From JAKVKY01 sp964293585 (GTDB lineage: Bacteria; Bacillota; Negativicutes; Acidaminococcales; Acidaminococcaceae), in contig CAXYYS010000014.1 of assembly GCA_964293585.1 (NCBI GenBank), positions 1-48,794 of the forward strand: a DNA stretch of 48,794 nt, in the 5' to 3' direction. Each line of letters starts with the position of its first letter. Within the stretch, counting starts at the first letter, position 1. A model generated the notes under the pieces. It was not told the origin of the DNA and searched no databases. It saw only the letters and a list, made by a program, of their open reading frames with translations. This document shows, piece by piece, positions 27,342 to 34,756 of the stretch. The position numbers and the translations under genes are program-made.

Positions 27342-27367
27342 GGACTGCTTAAGCGGACTACTTAAGC
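27342..27367. repeat. 13-bp tandem repeat in the ahcY-aldolase gap
   Basis: GGACTGCTTAAGC (27342-27354) and GGACTACTTAAGC (27355-27367) are adjacent copies with one mismatch. The GCTTAAG/CTTAAGC halves can also fold as a 7-bp hairpin with a 7-nt loop. The longest gap within the operon (65 bp) is here, so it may mark an internal control point. Confidence 0.6.
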
Positions 27368-27378
27368 ACTAGAAAACT

Positions 27379-28623
27379 TTATGCCTGATGCAGATAAGCT
27401 TCCTGTTCAGGAGATAAAGTATCCACGGCGTATCCCATCGCCTGGAGTTTTAAAACAGCTACTTCCGTATCCAGTTCATGAGGCAGCACATACAGCCCCT
27501 GGGCCAGCTTACCTTTATTTTCCAGCAGATACCTCATGGCGAGGAACTGCATGGCAAAAGACAAATCCATGATTTCTACAGCATGGCCGTCACCGCAGGC
27601 CAGATTTACCAGCCGGCCTTCGCCCAGTAAATTCAAATGCCTGCCGTCCTGCAGCGTATAAGTTGTAATATTTTTACGGACCTCGTAAGGTTTTTCTATG
27701 CTTAAGGCTTCCAGGTCCGGTTTGTTGACTTCCACGTCAAAGTGGCCGGCATTAGCCAGGACCACGCCGTCCTTCATCACCTGGAAATGTTCCTTGCGGA
27801 TCACATCCTTGCAGCCGGTAACGGTGACAAAGAAATCGCCGACCTTGGCTGCTTCCTGCATGGGCAGACACCGGAAACCGTCAAAGACAGCTTCGATACC
27901 CTTGACCGGGTCCACTTCCGTGACAATAACATTGGCGCCTAAACCCTTGGCCCGCATGGCCACACCCTTGCCGCACCAGCCGTAACCGGCTACAACCACG
28001 GTCTTGCCTGCCACGGAAAGATTCGTGGTACGCATGATGCCGTCCCAGGCCGACTGGCCGGTGCCGTACCGGTTATCAAACAGATACTTGCAGTAAGAAT
28101 CATTGACGGCAATCATGGGGAAAGCCAACTTGCCGCTGGCAGCCAACGCTTTCAAACGATGGACGCCGGTGGTAGTTTCCTCGCTGCCGCCCAGGAGACC
28201 CGGAATCAAATCCCGGCGGGTGGCATGGAGCTTGTGTACCAAATCGCCGCCGTCGTCGATGATAAGGGCGGGTTTGCTGTCCAGGGCTTTATCTAAATAT
28301 AAATCATATTCCCGGGCCGTGCAGGCGTGCGTGGCAAAAACGGTGATGCCGCTCTTTACCAAAGCAGCCGCCACATCATCCTGGGTGGACAAGGGATTGC
28401 TGCCTGTGACTACCACGTTGGCCCCGCAGTTGTGCAGGGTCTGAGCCAGGTAGGCGGTCTTGGCTTCCAGGTGGATGGTTACCACCATGTTGATGCCTTT
28501 GAAAATTTTTTGCTCCGCATACTTAGCGTTTAAATAATTTAAGAGCGGCATGTGAGCCTTAGCCCAGGTAATCTTTTGCTGGCCGGCTGTGGCCAGATCT
28601 ATATCTTTAATCATACTTTCCAT
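27379..28623 (-). CDS. ahcY: Adenosylhomocysteinase-family hydrolase; candidate S-inosylhomocysteine hydrolase
   Basis: NAD-dependent thioether hydrolase that releases homocysteine. Core motifs: GSNPLSTQDDVAAAL, FATHACTAREYDLYL, DDGGDLVHKLHATR, SEETTTGVHRLKAL, AVNDSYCKYLFDNRYGTGQS and the NAD site VVVAGYGWCGKGVA. It is the short form (414 aa): the eukaryotic/proteobacterial internal insert and the C-terminal KPDHYRY tail are absent, and it ends TLSPEQEAYL as in Thermotoga and archaeal enzymes. Residues 51-57 read HLEAKTA, where adenine-specific enzymes have HMTVETA; Lys replaces the adenine-contacting Glu, which would suit a 6-oxopurine. Start: ATG 28623 after AAGGAGG; 13-base overlap with mtnA. 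Confidence 0.9.
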   Translation of the reverse strand: MESMIKDIDLATAGQQKITWAKAHMPLLNYLNAKYAEQKIFKGINMVVTIHLEAKTAYLAQTLHNCGANVVVTGSNPLSTQDDVAAALVKSGITVFATHACTAREYDLYLDKALDSKPALIIDDGGDLVHKLHATRRDLIPGLLGGSEETTTGVHRLKALAASGKLAFPMIAVNDSYCKYLFDNRYGTGQSAWDGIMRTTNLSVAGKTVVVAGYGWCGKGVAMRAKGLGANVIVTEVDPVKGIEAVFDGFRCLPMQEAAKVGDFFVTVTGCKDVIRKEHFQVMKDGVVLANAGHFDVEVNKPDLEALSIEKPYEVRKNITTYTLQDGRHLNLLGEGRLVNLACGDGHAVEIMDLSFAMQFLAMRYLLENKGKLAQGLYVLPHELDTEVAVLKLQAMGYAVDTLSPEQEAYLHQA

Positions 28624-29684
28624 TGAACATGTGCCTCCTTCAAGACTTGTTGCTGTAATTTTTTGATGCTGGCTGCCAAAGGCGGCCTGAGCACCCCGTA
28701 TTCAGTAATGATCCCGCTGATCAAAGCGGCCGGGGTTACGTCAAAAGCCGGATTGAAGACCGGTACCCGGGACGGTGCCACGGGTACTCCCTGCAAAGAA
28801 CGGACTTCTTCCGGAGCGCGTTCCTCGATGGGAATCTCCCTGCCGCTGGCCAGATGAAAATCAAAAGTGCTGGCGGGTGCGGCAATGTAAAAGGGAATCT
28901 TAAAATGCTGGGCAGCCAGAGCCACGCCAAAAGTGCCAATCTTGTTGGCCGCATCGCCGTTAGCGGCAATCCGGTCCGCACCGGTTATGACCACGTTAAC
29001 GCCTTTTTGCGCCATGGTCCAGGCAGCCATGCCGTCGGTGATAGTCGTCACCGGGATGCCGTCCTCTAAAAGTTCCCAGGCGGTGAGCCGGGCTCCCTGC
29101 AATAAAGGCCGCGTCTCATCCGAGAACACCATCTTGATCTTACCTAAAGCAGCAGCGCTGCGAATCACGCCCAGGGCTGTTCCCCAGCCACAGGTCGCCA
29201 GGGCGCCGGCATTGCAGTGGGTTAAGACTACGCTGGCCGCTGGCAAAATTTCCGCTCCCCAGGCTCCAAGTTTTTTATTGGTAGCGATATCGGCGTCGTA
29301 CACCTGCTGCGCCAGCCGGGTCAGACGTGCATACAGCTCCGGCAGTTGCGTGCCGGCCGCTGCTAACTTTTGGGCTGCCGCATACATCAGGTCAGCGCCC
29401 CAGCTTAAATTTACGGCGGTGGGACGGGCCGCACAGATTTCGTTTTTGGCCGCCAGGTACGCCCCCTGGATATCCGCCGTCGTCCGGACGGTTTCTTTAA
29501 AAGCCAGCACCATGGCAAAAGCCGCGGCAGCTCCTAAAGCCGGAGCGCCCCGTACTTCCAGTTTCCGGATGGCCTGGCATACCCGCCGGTAATCCGTGCA
29601 GGTAATATATGCTACTGTTTGCGGCAGCTGCGTCTGGTCTAACAGCACCAATGTTTCCTGCCGCCACTCCATGGTCTTGACCAT
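28611..29684 (-). CDS. mtnA: S-methyl-5-thioribose-1-phosphate isomerase
   Basis: eIF2B-like isomerase converting 5-methylthioribose 1-phosphate to 5-methylthioribulose 1-phosphate; family members also isomerise 5-deoxyribose 1-phosphate. Visible: VRGAPALGAAAAFAMVLA near residue 45, TAVNLSWGADLM, VLTHCNAGALATCGWGTALG (catalytic Cys), FSDETRPLLQGARLTAWEL, NVVITGADRIAANGDAANKI (catalytic Asp) and GTFGVALAAQHFKIPFYIAA. Length 357 aa is normal. Start: ATG 29684, 2 bp after the phosphorylase stop with GGAGG upstream at long spacing; an ATG at 29672 is possible. Confidence 0.94.
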   Translation of the reverse strand: MVKTMEWRQETLVLLDQTQLPQTVAYITCTDYRRVCQAIRKLEVRGAPALGAAAAFAMVLAFKETVRTTADIQGAYLAAKNEICAARPTAVNLSWGADLMYAAAQKLAAAGTQLPELYARLTRLAQQVYDADIATNKKLGAWGAEILPAASVVLTHCNAGALATCGWGTALGVIRSAAALGKIKMVFSDETRPLLQGARLTAWELLEDGIPVTTITDGMAAWTMAQKGVNVVITGADRIAANGDAANKIGTFGVALAAQHFKIPFYIAAPASTFDFHLASGREIPIEERAPEEVRSLQGVPVAPSRVPVFNPAFDVTPAALISGIITEYGVLRPPLAASIKKLQQQVLKEAHVQWKV

Positions 29685-29686
29685 AA

Positions 29687-30484
29687 TTACAGTTTAAAGC
29701 CTCCGAATTCCGCCATCGCGTGCCGGCAGTTGCAAAGTTCCGGTACCGGATCATTGTCGGCGATAAAGGTCGTCAGTAATTTTTCCATGTTCACGATACT
29801 TTTCTTCATGGCAGCTTCCACTTCGCTGTGAGAAAGCGGTGTGGGAGAAATGCCGGCTGCCATGTTGGTCACGATGGCGCAGTTGGTGTAGCAGATTTCT
29901 GCTTCCCGGGCCAGGAAACATTCCTGGGCGTTGGTCATGCCCACCAAATCTCCACCGACCATGGCGAACATCTTAATCTCGGCCGCCGTTTCAAAACGGG
30001 GACCTTCCGTGCATACGTAACAGCCGGTTTTGTGAAACGGGATACCGGTTTTTTCCAGGCAGCGGATCACCTTGGTCCGCAGAGTATCACAATAGGGATG
30101 GGTCACATCCACGTGCCCCACGCCCCGGTCCGGGTTATCGTAAAAAGTGTTAATCCGGCTCTTGGTAAAATCCAGCAACTGGTCACAGACCACGAACTGG
30201 CCCGCGGTCATCTTTTGGTTCAGGGAACCCACCGCCGTGGTAGCAAAAATCTCGTCCACACCCTGGCTCTTTAGCGCCCAGATATTGGCACGGTAGTTAA
30301 CCAGATGCGGCGGTACCGTATGCCCGACACCATGACGGGTGATAAAGAAAACCTGGTTGCCGGACATGGTACCCTGGTTACATAAAGCTTTGCCGTAAGG
30401 CGTGTTAATAATCTTTTCCTTAAAACCTTTTAAAGCTTCCGGACTATAGATGCCGGTGCCACCGATGATACCAATCTTACGCAT
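29687..30484 (-). CDS. mtnP: MTA/MTI phosphorylase (MtnP family), probably 6-oxopurine-specific
   Basis: Trimeric nucleoside phosphorylase of the MTAP/PNP-2 family, 265 aa. The phosphate loop is IGIIGGTGIYSPEALKGF and later ITRHGVGHTVPPHLVNYRAN; the substrate region has GCYVCTEGPRFETAAEI and LVGMTNAQECFLARE. The base-recognition segment is VTNMAAGIS (residues 205-213), where adenine-specific MTAP has a TDYD-type pair of Asp residues; the NxAAG pattern is that of 6-oxopurine (methylthioinosine or guanosine/inosine) phosphorylases. With the neighbouring deaminase this suggests methylthioinosine as substrate and hypoxanthine as product. Start: ATG 30484, seven bases after GGAGG. Confidence 0.88.
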   Translation of the reverse strand: MRKIGIIGGTGIYSPEALKGFKEKIINTPYGKALCNQGTMSGNQVFFITRHGVGHTVPPHLVNYRANIWALKSQGVDEIFATTAVGSLNQKMTAGQFVVCDQLLDFTKSRINTFYDNPDRGVGHVDVTHPYCDTLRTKVIRCLEKTGIPFHKTGCYVCTEGPRFETAAEIKMFAMVGGDLVGMTNAQECFLAREAEICYTNCAIVTNMAAGISPTPLSHSEVEAAMKKSIVNMEKLLTTFIADNDPVPELCNCRHAMAEFGGFKL

Positions 30485-30537
30485 AAGTCTACCTCCATCT
30501 TTTACCATGTATGTTTGCGGTCACGCAGGCAGGATTT

Positions 30538-31182
30538 TTACTTATCCAGCAGCGTCAGCAATTCTTGGGGCCGGTCGATACAATAATCCAGGTTCCCTAT
30601 TTTTAGCAGCTGTTCGTGGTCAAACAGACTGTAATTAACCGCTACCGTCGTACAGCCGGCGCTTTTGCCGCTGATTAAATCGTAGGGGCTGTCCCCCACG
30701 CATAAGCAGTCAGCGCCATTTAAACCTAAAACTTGCAGGGCAGCCAGGCTGGGTTCGGCTGCCGGTTTGGGTTTTTCCACCTGGCCGTTGCCGATGATGC
30801 AGCTAAAGAACGGCTCCAGTTTAAAAAGCCGCAACGCCTTGCGGGCGGTGATTTCAAATTTAGAAGTCACGATGGCCATTTTAATTTGCCGTGCTTGCAA
30901 GGCTGCCAGGGTCTCGTACATTCCCGGGATAGCTTTGGCTTTCTGGTCGTGGACCAGCTGCTGGTACGCACGGTATTCCCGGGACAGTTCCTCTCCCCGT
31001 CCGGGGAAAAGTGCTTCCAGTCCTTCTACCAGGGGGCGGCCGAAATATTGAATAAAGCCGGCGTGGGGATAATGTTTACCCAGGCACGTCAGCGTAGCAT
31101 GATCAAAACACGCCAGGATGAGCTCGTTAGTATTAACCAGCGTTCCGTCCATATCAAAAAGGATACCTTTAACTTTTGTCAC
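30538..31182 (-). CDS. HAD-superfamily phosphatase (phosphoglycolate phosphatase/PpaX-like)
   Basis: 214-aa haloacid dehalogenase hydrolase. The motif I nucleophile and acid are in ILFDMDGTLVNTNELI, motif II Thr in MAIVTSKFEITARK, motif III Lys in GNGQVEKPKPAAE and motif IV acids in CLCVGDSPYDLISGKSAG. The helical cap (residues 15-80) is of the Gph/PpaX type. The substrate is not readable; pyrophosphate, phosphoglycolate or a sugar 1-phosphate from the salvage route are possible. Start: GTG 31182 after GGAGG. It is the first gene of the nine-gene operon, 53 bp upstream of mtnP, so it may remove phosphate from a pathway intermediate; that is inference. Confidence 0.85.
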   Translation of the reverse strand: MTKVKGILFDMDGTLVNTNELILACFDHATLTCLGKHYPHAGFIQYFGRPLVEGLEALFPGRGEELSREYRAYQQLVHDQKAKAIPGMYETLAALQARQIKMAIVTSKFEITARKALRLFKLEPFFSCIIGNGQVEKPKPAAEPSLAALQVLGLNGADCLCVGDSPYDLISGKSAGCTTVAVNYSLFDHEQLLKIGNLDYCIDRPQELLTLLDK

Positions 31183-31211
31183 TTTAACCTCCGTGACCTG
31201 TTCTCTGTATT

Positions 31212-31239
31212 ATTATATTTTATCACATTTAAGAGGCAA
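31212..31239 (-). promoter_or_regulatory. Promoter of the SAM by-product operon
   Basis: Minus strand: TTGCCT (31239-31234), 16-bp spacer, TATAAT (31217-31212), about 30 bp upstream of the HAD gene start. The terminator of the preceding glycosyltransferase gene lies further upstream (31282-31308), so a new promoter is needed here. Confidence 0.5.
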
Positions 31240-31281
31240 AATAAACGGCCGCAGCCTTAGTTTTACAAAACTTTTACCCAT

Positions 31282-31308
31282 AAAAAAACCGGCTCGCTGG
31301 GAGCCGGT
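31282..31308 (-). terminator. Terminator after the glycosyltransferase gene
   Basis: ACCGGCTC (31288-31295) pairs with GAGCCGGT (31301-31308) around a 5-nt loop; seven A at 31282-31288 become the U run of the minus-strand transcript. It begins 9 bp after the stop of the 31317-32606 gene. Confidence 0.9.
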
Positions 31309-31316
31309 CCGGAAAA

Positions 31317-32606
31317 TTATTTGAGAGCTTTGGTCAGGATGACCTGTTTGGGTCCTACATGCACCACATCTTCCGGGATAACCACATCGTTGAAGCCGAT
31401 GGCCCGGGTATGGAGCGTATGGCTCCACACATGCTGGTTGCGTTTAAAGAAACCGATTGCGGTGATAGGGATCCAGGTGTAGATGAAGAGCGGATAACTT
31501 AACAGGTACAGCCAGGATTTCCAGGAAGCCCTGATCTTAATCAGGACGGCTACCGGGAACAGATACTGGCCGATACCGATGACCTGCCAGACCGCCATAG
31601 GCAAAACATCATACAAGATGTTGGTATAGAACGGGATAAATTCGTAGATATAGCTGGAGATGATAAAGAAAGCCGAGATTAATAAGAAGTAAGGCTGGAA
31701 CATGTCGATGACGCCATCCAGTAACAGGATGTTATGTTCTTTGATACCTTTATACAGCATCCTGGGAATGTAGCGGTTGGCCACGTCAAAGTTACCTTGC
31801 GCCCAGCGTACCCTCTGGTTCCAGGCCGCTTTAAAAGTTAAGGGCTTCTCATCATAAATTACGGCATCATGGGCCCAGGTAGTAGGAATACCTTCCATCA
31901 GGGCTTTCATGGTAAACTCTTCGTCTTCCGTCAGGCAGGTAGCTCCCCAGCCATGACGTTTTAAAACTTCCGTGTCAATACACATACCGGTGCCGCCTAA
32001 GACGCAGGACAAACCGATATTATATTTGGCCAGATGCCAGATGTGGTTCGTGATCCAGAAGGAGATGGCGAACATAGCCGAAACCCAGCTGTCTTCCGGA
32101 TTTTTGGTATCCAGGTAACCCTGGATGATTTTTTCACCGTGGCAGAGCCGGCTGTTCATTTCTTTTAAGAAGTTGGGATGCACCAGGTTATCCGCATCAA
32201 AGATGCAGACCGCATCGTATTTTTTCTCCATGGCAAAGAGCCGGTGGAACATCCATTCCAGGGCAAAGCCCTTACCCTTGCCGCTATCGCTGAAACGTTC
32301 CTGCACCAGGGCGCCTGCCTGGGCGGCGACGGTTGCCGTTTGATCCTGGCAGTTATCCGCTACCACATAAATATCATACAGCTTGTGGTCGTAATTTAAG
32401 AGTTTCAGGTTTTCCACCAGTTGTCCGATGACCCGCTCTTCGTTGTGAGCGCAAACTATCAGCGCAAAAGTTTTTACCTCATCATAAATCTTGGTTTCCT
32501 TCTTTTTGCCGAACAGGCCGAAGAAAGATAACGTGAAATAATAAATGGTAAAGAAAACGATGAGCAGTTGCAGGGGTATCATGATGTAATCAAAATACGT
32601 ACTCAT
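31317..32606 (-). CDS. Membrane glycosyltransferase family 2 (processive type)
   Basis: 429 aa with one N-terminal membrane segment (about 9-31), a cytoplasmic GT-A domain and three or so C-terminal membrane segments (about 300-375). Catalytic signatures are in order: IVCAHNEERVIGQLVENL, VVADNCQDQT, CIFDADNLVHPNF (DxD), TCLTEDEEFTMKAL (base Asp/Glu) and QRVRW (Q-x-x-R-W). This D,D,D,QxxRW set is that of cellulose/hyaluronan/poly-GlcNAc-type synthases. The product is unknown: an extracellular polysaccharide or glycolipid is possible. It is downstream of pssA/psd and probably in one transcript with them. Confidence 0.87.
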   Translation of the reverse strand: MSTYFDYIMIPLQLLIVFFTIYYFTLSFFGLFGKKKETKIYDEVKTFALIVCAHNEERVIGQLVENLKLLNYDHKLYDIYVVADNCQDQTATVAAQAGALVQERFSDSGKGKGFALEWMFHRLFAMEKKYDAVCIFDADNLVHPNFLKEMNSRLCHGEKIIQGYLDTKNPEDSWVSAMFAISFWITNHIWHLAKYNIGLSCVLGGTGMCIDTEVLKRHGWGATCLTEDEEFTMKALMEGIPTTWAHDAVIYDEKPLTFKAAWNQRVRWAQGNFDVANRYIPRMLYKGIKEHNILLLDGVIDMFQPYFLLISAFFIISSYIYEFIPFYTNILYDVLPMAVWQVIGIGQYLFPVAVLIKIRASWKSWLYLLSYPLFIYTWIPITAIGFFKRNQHVWSHTLHTRAIGFNDVVIPEDVVHVGPKQVILTKALK

Positions 32607-32624
32607 TAAACTACACTAACCTTT

Positions 32625-33302
32625 CTACTGTTTGACGAACAGCAACACATACAAGGCGTTAATGATGCCGGCGATAAAATAAGTGAACATGCAGACAAAC
32701 GGCCAGCCGGCAGGACGATGGAACAACAGTGCCACGCCGATCACAGCCGCAATAATTACAGGAAGCTTGAACATGGGGTTGCCATGTCCTTTAAAATCCG
32801 GGAACTTCACATTACTATATAATATACAAGCTGTAGCAAAAGTCAAGAGCGCCGTGAAACCCGTGGAAAAATTAAAACCGGACAGCACATAGGTAGCCAG
32901 CACACAAGCACCGGCCGGAATGGGCATGCCCTGAAAATAACCATGGATGGCGGTGACATTCACATTAAAGCGGGCCAGGCGCATCGCGCCCATAAACGTG
33001 TAAAATCCGGCGATAAATTTGCCCAGCCAGCCCAGATCCGTCATACCAAACTGATAAATCAGGATGGCCGGCGCCACACCAAAAGCGCCCAGGTCGCACA
33101 TGCTGTCCATTTCTACACCGAAAGGACCGCTGACACCCAGGAGCCGTGCCGCCCTGCCGTCCAGGGAATCGGCTACCACGGATAAGATGATACAGATGGC
33201 AGCCAGAGAAAAATCTTTTTCAATCGTATAAAAAATTGAAATGACGCCCAAGACCAGACTGATACCGCTGATGGTATTGGGCACAATCCTTTTATAATTC
33301 AT
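32625..33302 (-). CDS. pssA: CDP-diacylglycerol-serine O-phosphatidyltransferase
   Basis: Integral membrane CDP-alcohol phosphotransferase making phosphatidylserine. The catalytic signature DGRAARLLGVSGPFGVEMD, continuing to a last Asp (SMCD), fits D-G-x2-A-R-x8-G-x3-D-x3-D exactly, around residue 48. The rest is hydrophobic with about six spans; 225 aa is normal for the Bacillus-type enzyme. Start: ATG 33302 overlaps the psd stop (ATGA), showing coupled synthesis of consecutive pathway enzymes. Confidence 0.94.
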   Translation of the reverse strand: MNYKRIVPNTISGISLVLGVISIFYTIEKDFSLAAICIILSVVADSLDGRAARLLGVSGPFGVEMDSMCDLGAFGVAPAILIYQFGMTDLGWLGKFIAGFYTFMGAMRLARFNVNVTAIHGYFQGMPIPAGACVLATYVLSGFNFSTGFTALLTFATACILYSNVKFPDFKGHGNPMFKLPVIIAAVIGVALLFHRPAGWPFVCMFTYFIAGIINALYVLLFVKQ

Positions 33303-33925
33303 GCCTTAATCCTCCCCAGCACGGTGACACCGCCTACAACCGTATCACCTTTTTTGCAGAGAATCTCTACATTTTTAGGTACGACCAGTTCCGTACTGGA
33401 ACCAAACTTGATCATACCGTAACATTCTCCCTGCGCCAGCGCATGTCCCAGGGTAACCCAGGAAACAATCCGGCGGGCCAGGATACCGGCAATCTGGATG
33501 ACCAGGACTTTCATCCGGCCATTGTCAATACCGATGGCATGGCGTTCATTTTCAAAAGTAACTTCTTTCTTAAAGGCCGGCAGGTAACGACCGCAGGTAT
33601 AACGCTGGTACTTGATTTCCCCGGCCAGGGGGCTGCGGTTTACATGCACATTGAAGACGGACAGGAAGATGGTAACCTTGATGGCGTCTTCATTTAAATA
33701 TTCCACATCATGAAAAGGTTCTACCGCCATCACCGTACCGTCAGCAGGAGAATATAAAACTGTAGCATCTGTTACAGTCTGGCGGTTAGGATTCCGGAAA
33801 AAATACGCAAAATAAAACATCAGGACCAGAGGCAGGATAGCCACGGGACCGGCAAAATAAAAAACCAGCACCGTCAGCAGGGCGCTAAAAGCTATAAAGG
33901 GATAACCTTCTTTAACTATGTGCAT
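33299..33925 (-). CDS. psd: Phosphatidylserine decarboxylase proenzyme
   Basis: Converts phosphatidylserine to phosphatidylethanolamine. The short form (208 aa) has one or two N-terminal membrane segments, VTIFLSVFNVHVNRSPLAGE, and MIKFGSSTELVVP near the C-terminus, where self-cleavage at the Gly-Ser bond creates the pyruvoyl cofactor. Start: ATG 33925, seven bases after GAGG. It is first in the psd-pssA-glycosyltransferase run and has its own promoter. Confidence 0.93.
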   Translation of the reverse strand: MHIVKEGYPFIAFSALLTVLVFYFAGPVAILPLVLMFYFAYFFRNPNRQTVTDATVLYSPADGTVMAVEPFHDVEYLNEDAIKVTIFLSVFNVHVNRSPLAGEIKYQRYTCGRYLPAFKKEVTFENERHAIGIDNGRMKVLVIQIAGILARRIVSWVTLGHALAQGECYGMIKFGSSTELVVPKNVEILCKKGDTVVGGVTVLGRIKA

Positions 33926-33968
33926 CAGTCAGCCTCATTTCCTCGGGTATTCTTGTTCCTAAACTAAT

Positions 33969-33998
33969 ATTATAGTATAGAAATTTAAATTTGTCTAA
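33969..33998 (-). promoter_or_regulatory. Promoter of psd-pssA
   Basis: Minus strand: TTAGAC (33998-33993), 18-bp spacer, TATAAT (33974-33969). The -35 overlaps the last codons of the upstream glycosyltransferase gene, and psd begins about 45 bp downstream. Confidence 0.5.
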
Positions 33999-34738
33999 TC
34001 TTTCTTGTGTTTGGCGGTAAAAATCCTTACTACAAATTGTGGTAAGGCTAGCATCCTGGTAAAACGGCTGGGTTGTTTCAGTAAACGGTACAGCCATTCC
34101 AGCCGGGCTTCTTGCATCCAGGCCGGTGCCCGTTTAACCTTGCCGGCCAGCACGTCAAAGCTGCCGCCGATGCCCATGCGCAGGCAGGGCTGTAAATTTT
34201 GTGCCTGGGCGGCCAGCCATTTTTCCTGTTTGGGAGCGCCCAGGGCCGCAAATAAAAGTTTAGCGCCGCTGGCGTTAATGGCAGCCACAATTTCCGGTAC
34301 CTGCGCCTCGGTAAAATAACCATTATGGGTACCGGCCACCGTAAGGCCCGGGTAACGAACGCGACCAACCTCAGCAGCTGCCTCGGCAATGCCGGGAGCG
34401 CCGCCAAAAAAATACACCGGCCAGCCTTGGGAGGCGGCCACAGCTAACAACCGCAGGAACAAATCATAACCGGCCACCCGTTCCGGGATAGCGTACCCTA
34501 AAGTACGGCCGCCCCACACGGTCCCTGCCCCATCCGGCAAAACCAGATCAGCCTGCTTTTGCAGCAGTTCCTTGTAGGCCGGGTCGTCCTGGGCCAGCAT
34601 AATTATTTCAGCATTGGCGGTAACCACAAAAACCTGTTGCTCACCTTGCACTGCCGTTTGTAAAAAAGTAACGGCCTCCTCCATCGTCAACGGATGGACT
34701 GGAATATCCAGGATGGAGACTGCTTGTTTCTTCTGCAT
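33995..34738 (-). CDS. WecG/TagA/CpsF family glycosyltransferase
   Basis: GT26-family enzyme (about 247 aa) that adds a second sugar, typically ManNAc or ManNAcA, to an undecaprenyl-linked GlcNAc for teichoic acid, enterobacterial common antigen or capsule. Family motifs: VVTANAEIIMLAQDDPAYKE, LVLPDGAGTVWGGRTLGY, YFFGGAPGIAEAAAEV, LLFAALGAPKQEKWLA, GIGGSFDVLAGKVKRAPAWM and LEWLYRLLKQPSRFTRM. Three consecutive ATG codons (34744, 34741, 34738) are possible starts; 34738 has the best spacing from GGAG. It follows prfC by less than 20 bp. Confidence 0.92.
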   Translation of the reverse strand: MQKKQAVSILDIPVHPLTMEEAVTFLQTAVQGEQQVFVVTANAEIIMLAQDDPAYKELLQKQADLVLPDGAGTVWGGRTLGYAIPERVAGYDLFLRLLAVAASQGWPVYFFGGAPGIAEAAAEVGRVRYPGLTVAGTHNGYFTEAQVPEIVAAINASGAKLLFAALGAPKQEKWLAAQAQNLQPCLRMGIGGSFDVLAGKVKRAPAWMQEARLEWLYRLLKQPSRFTRMLALPQFVVRIFTAKHKKD

Positions 34739-34756
34739 CATCATTCTCCAAACAAT

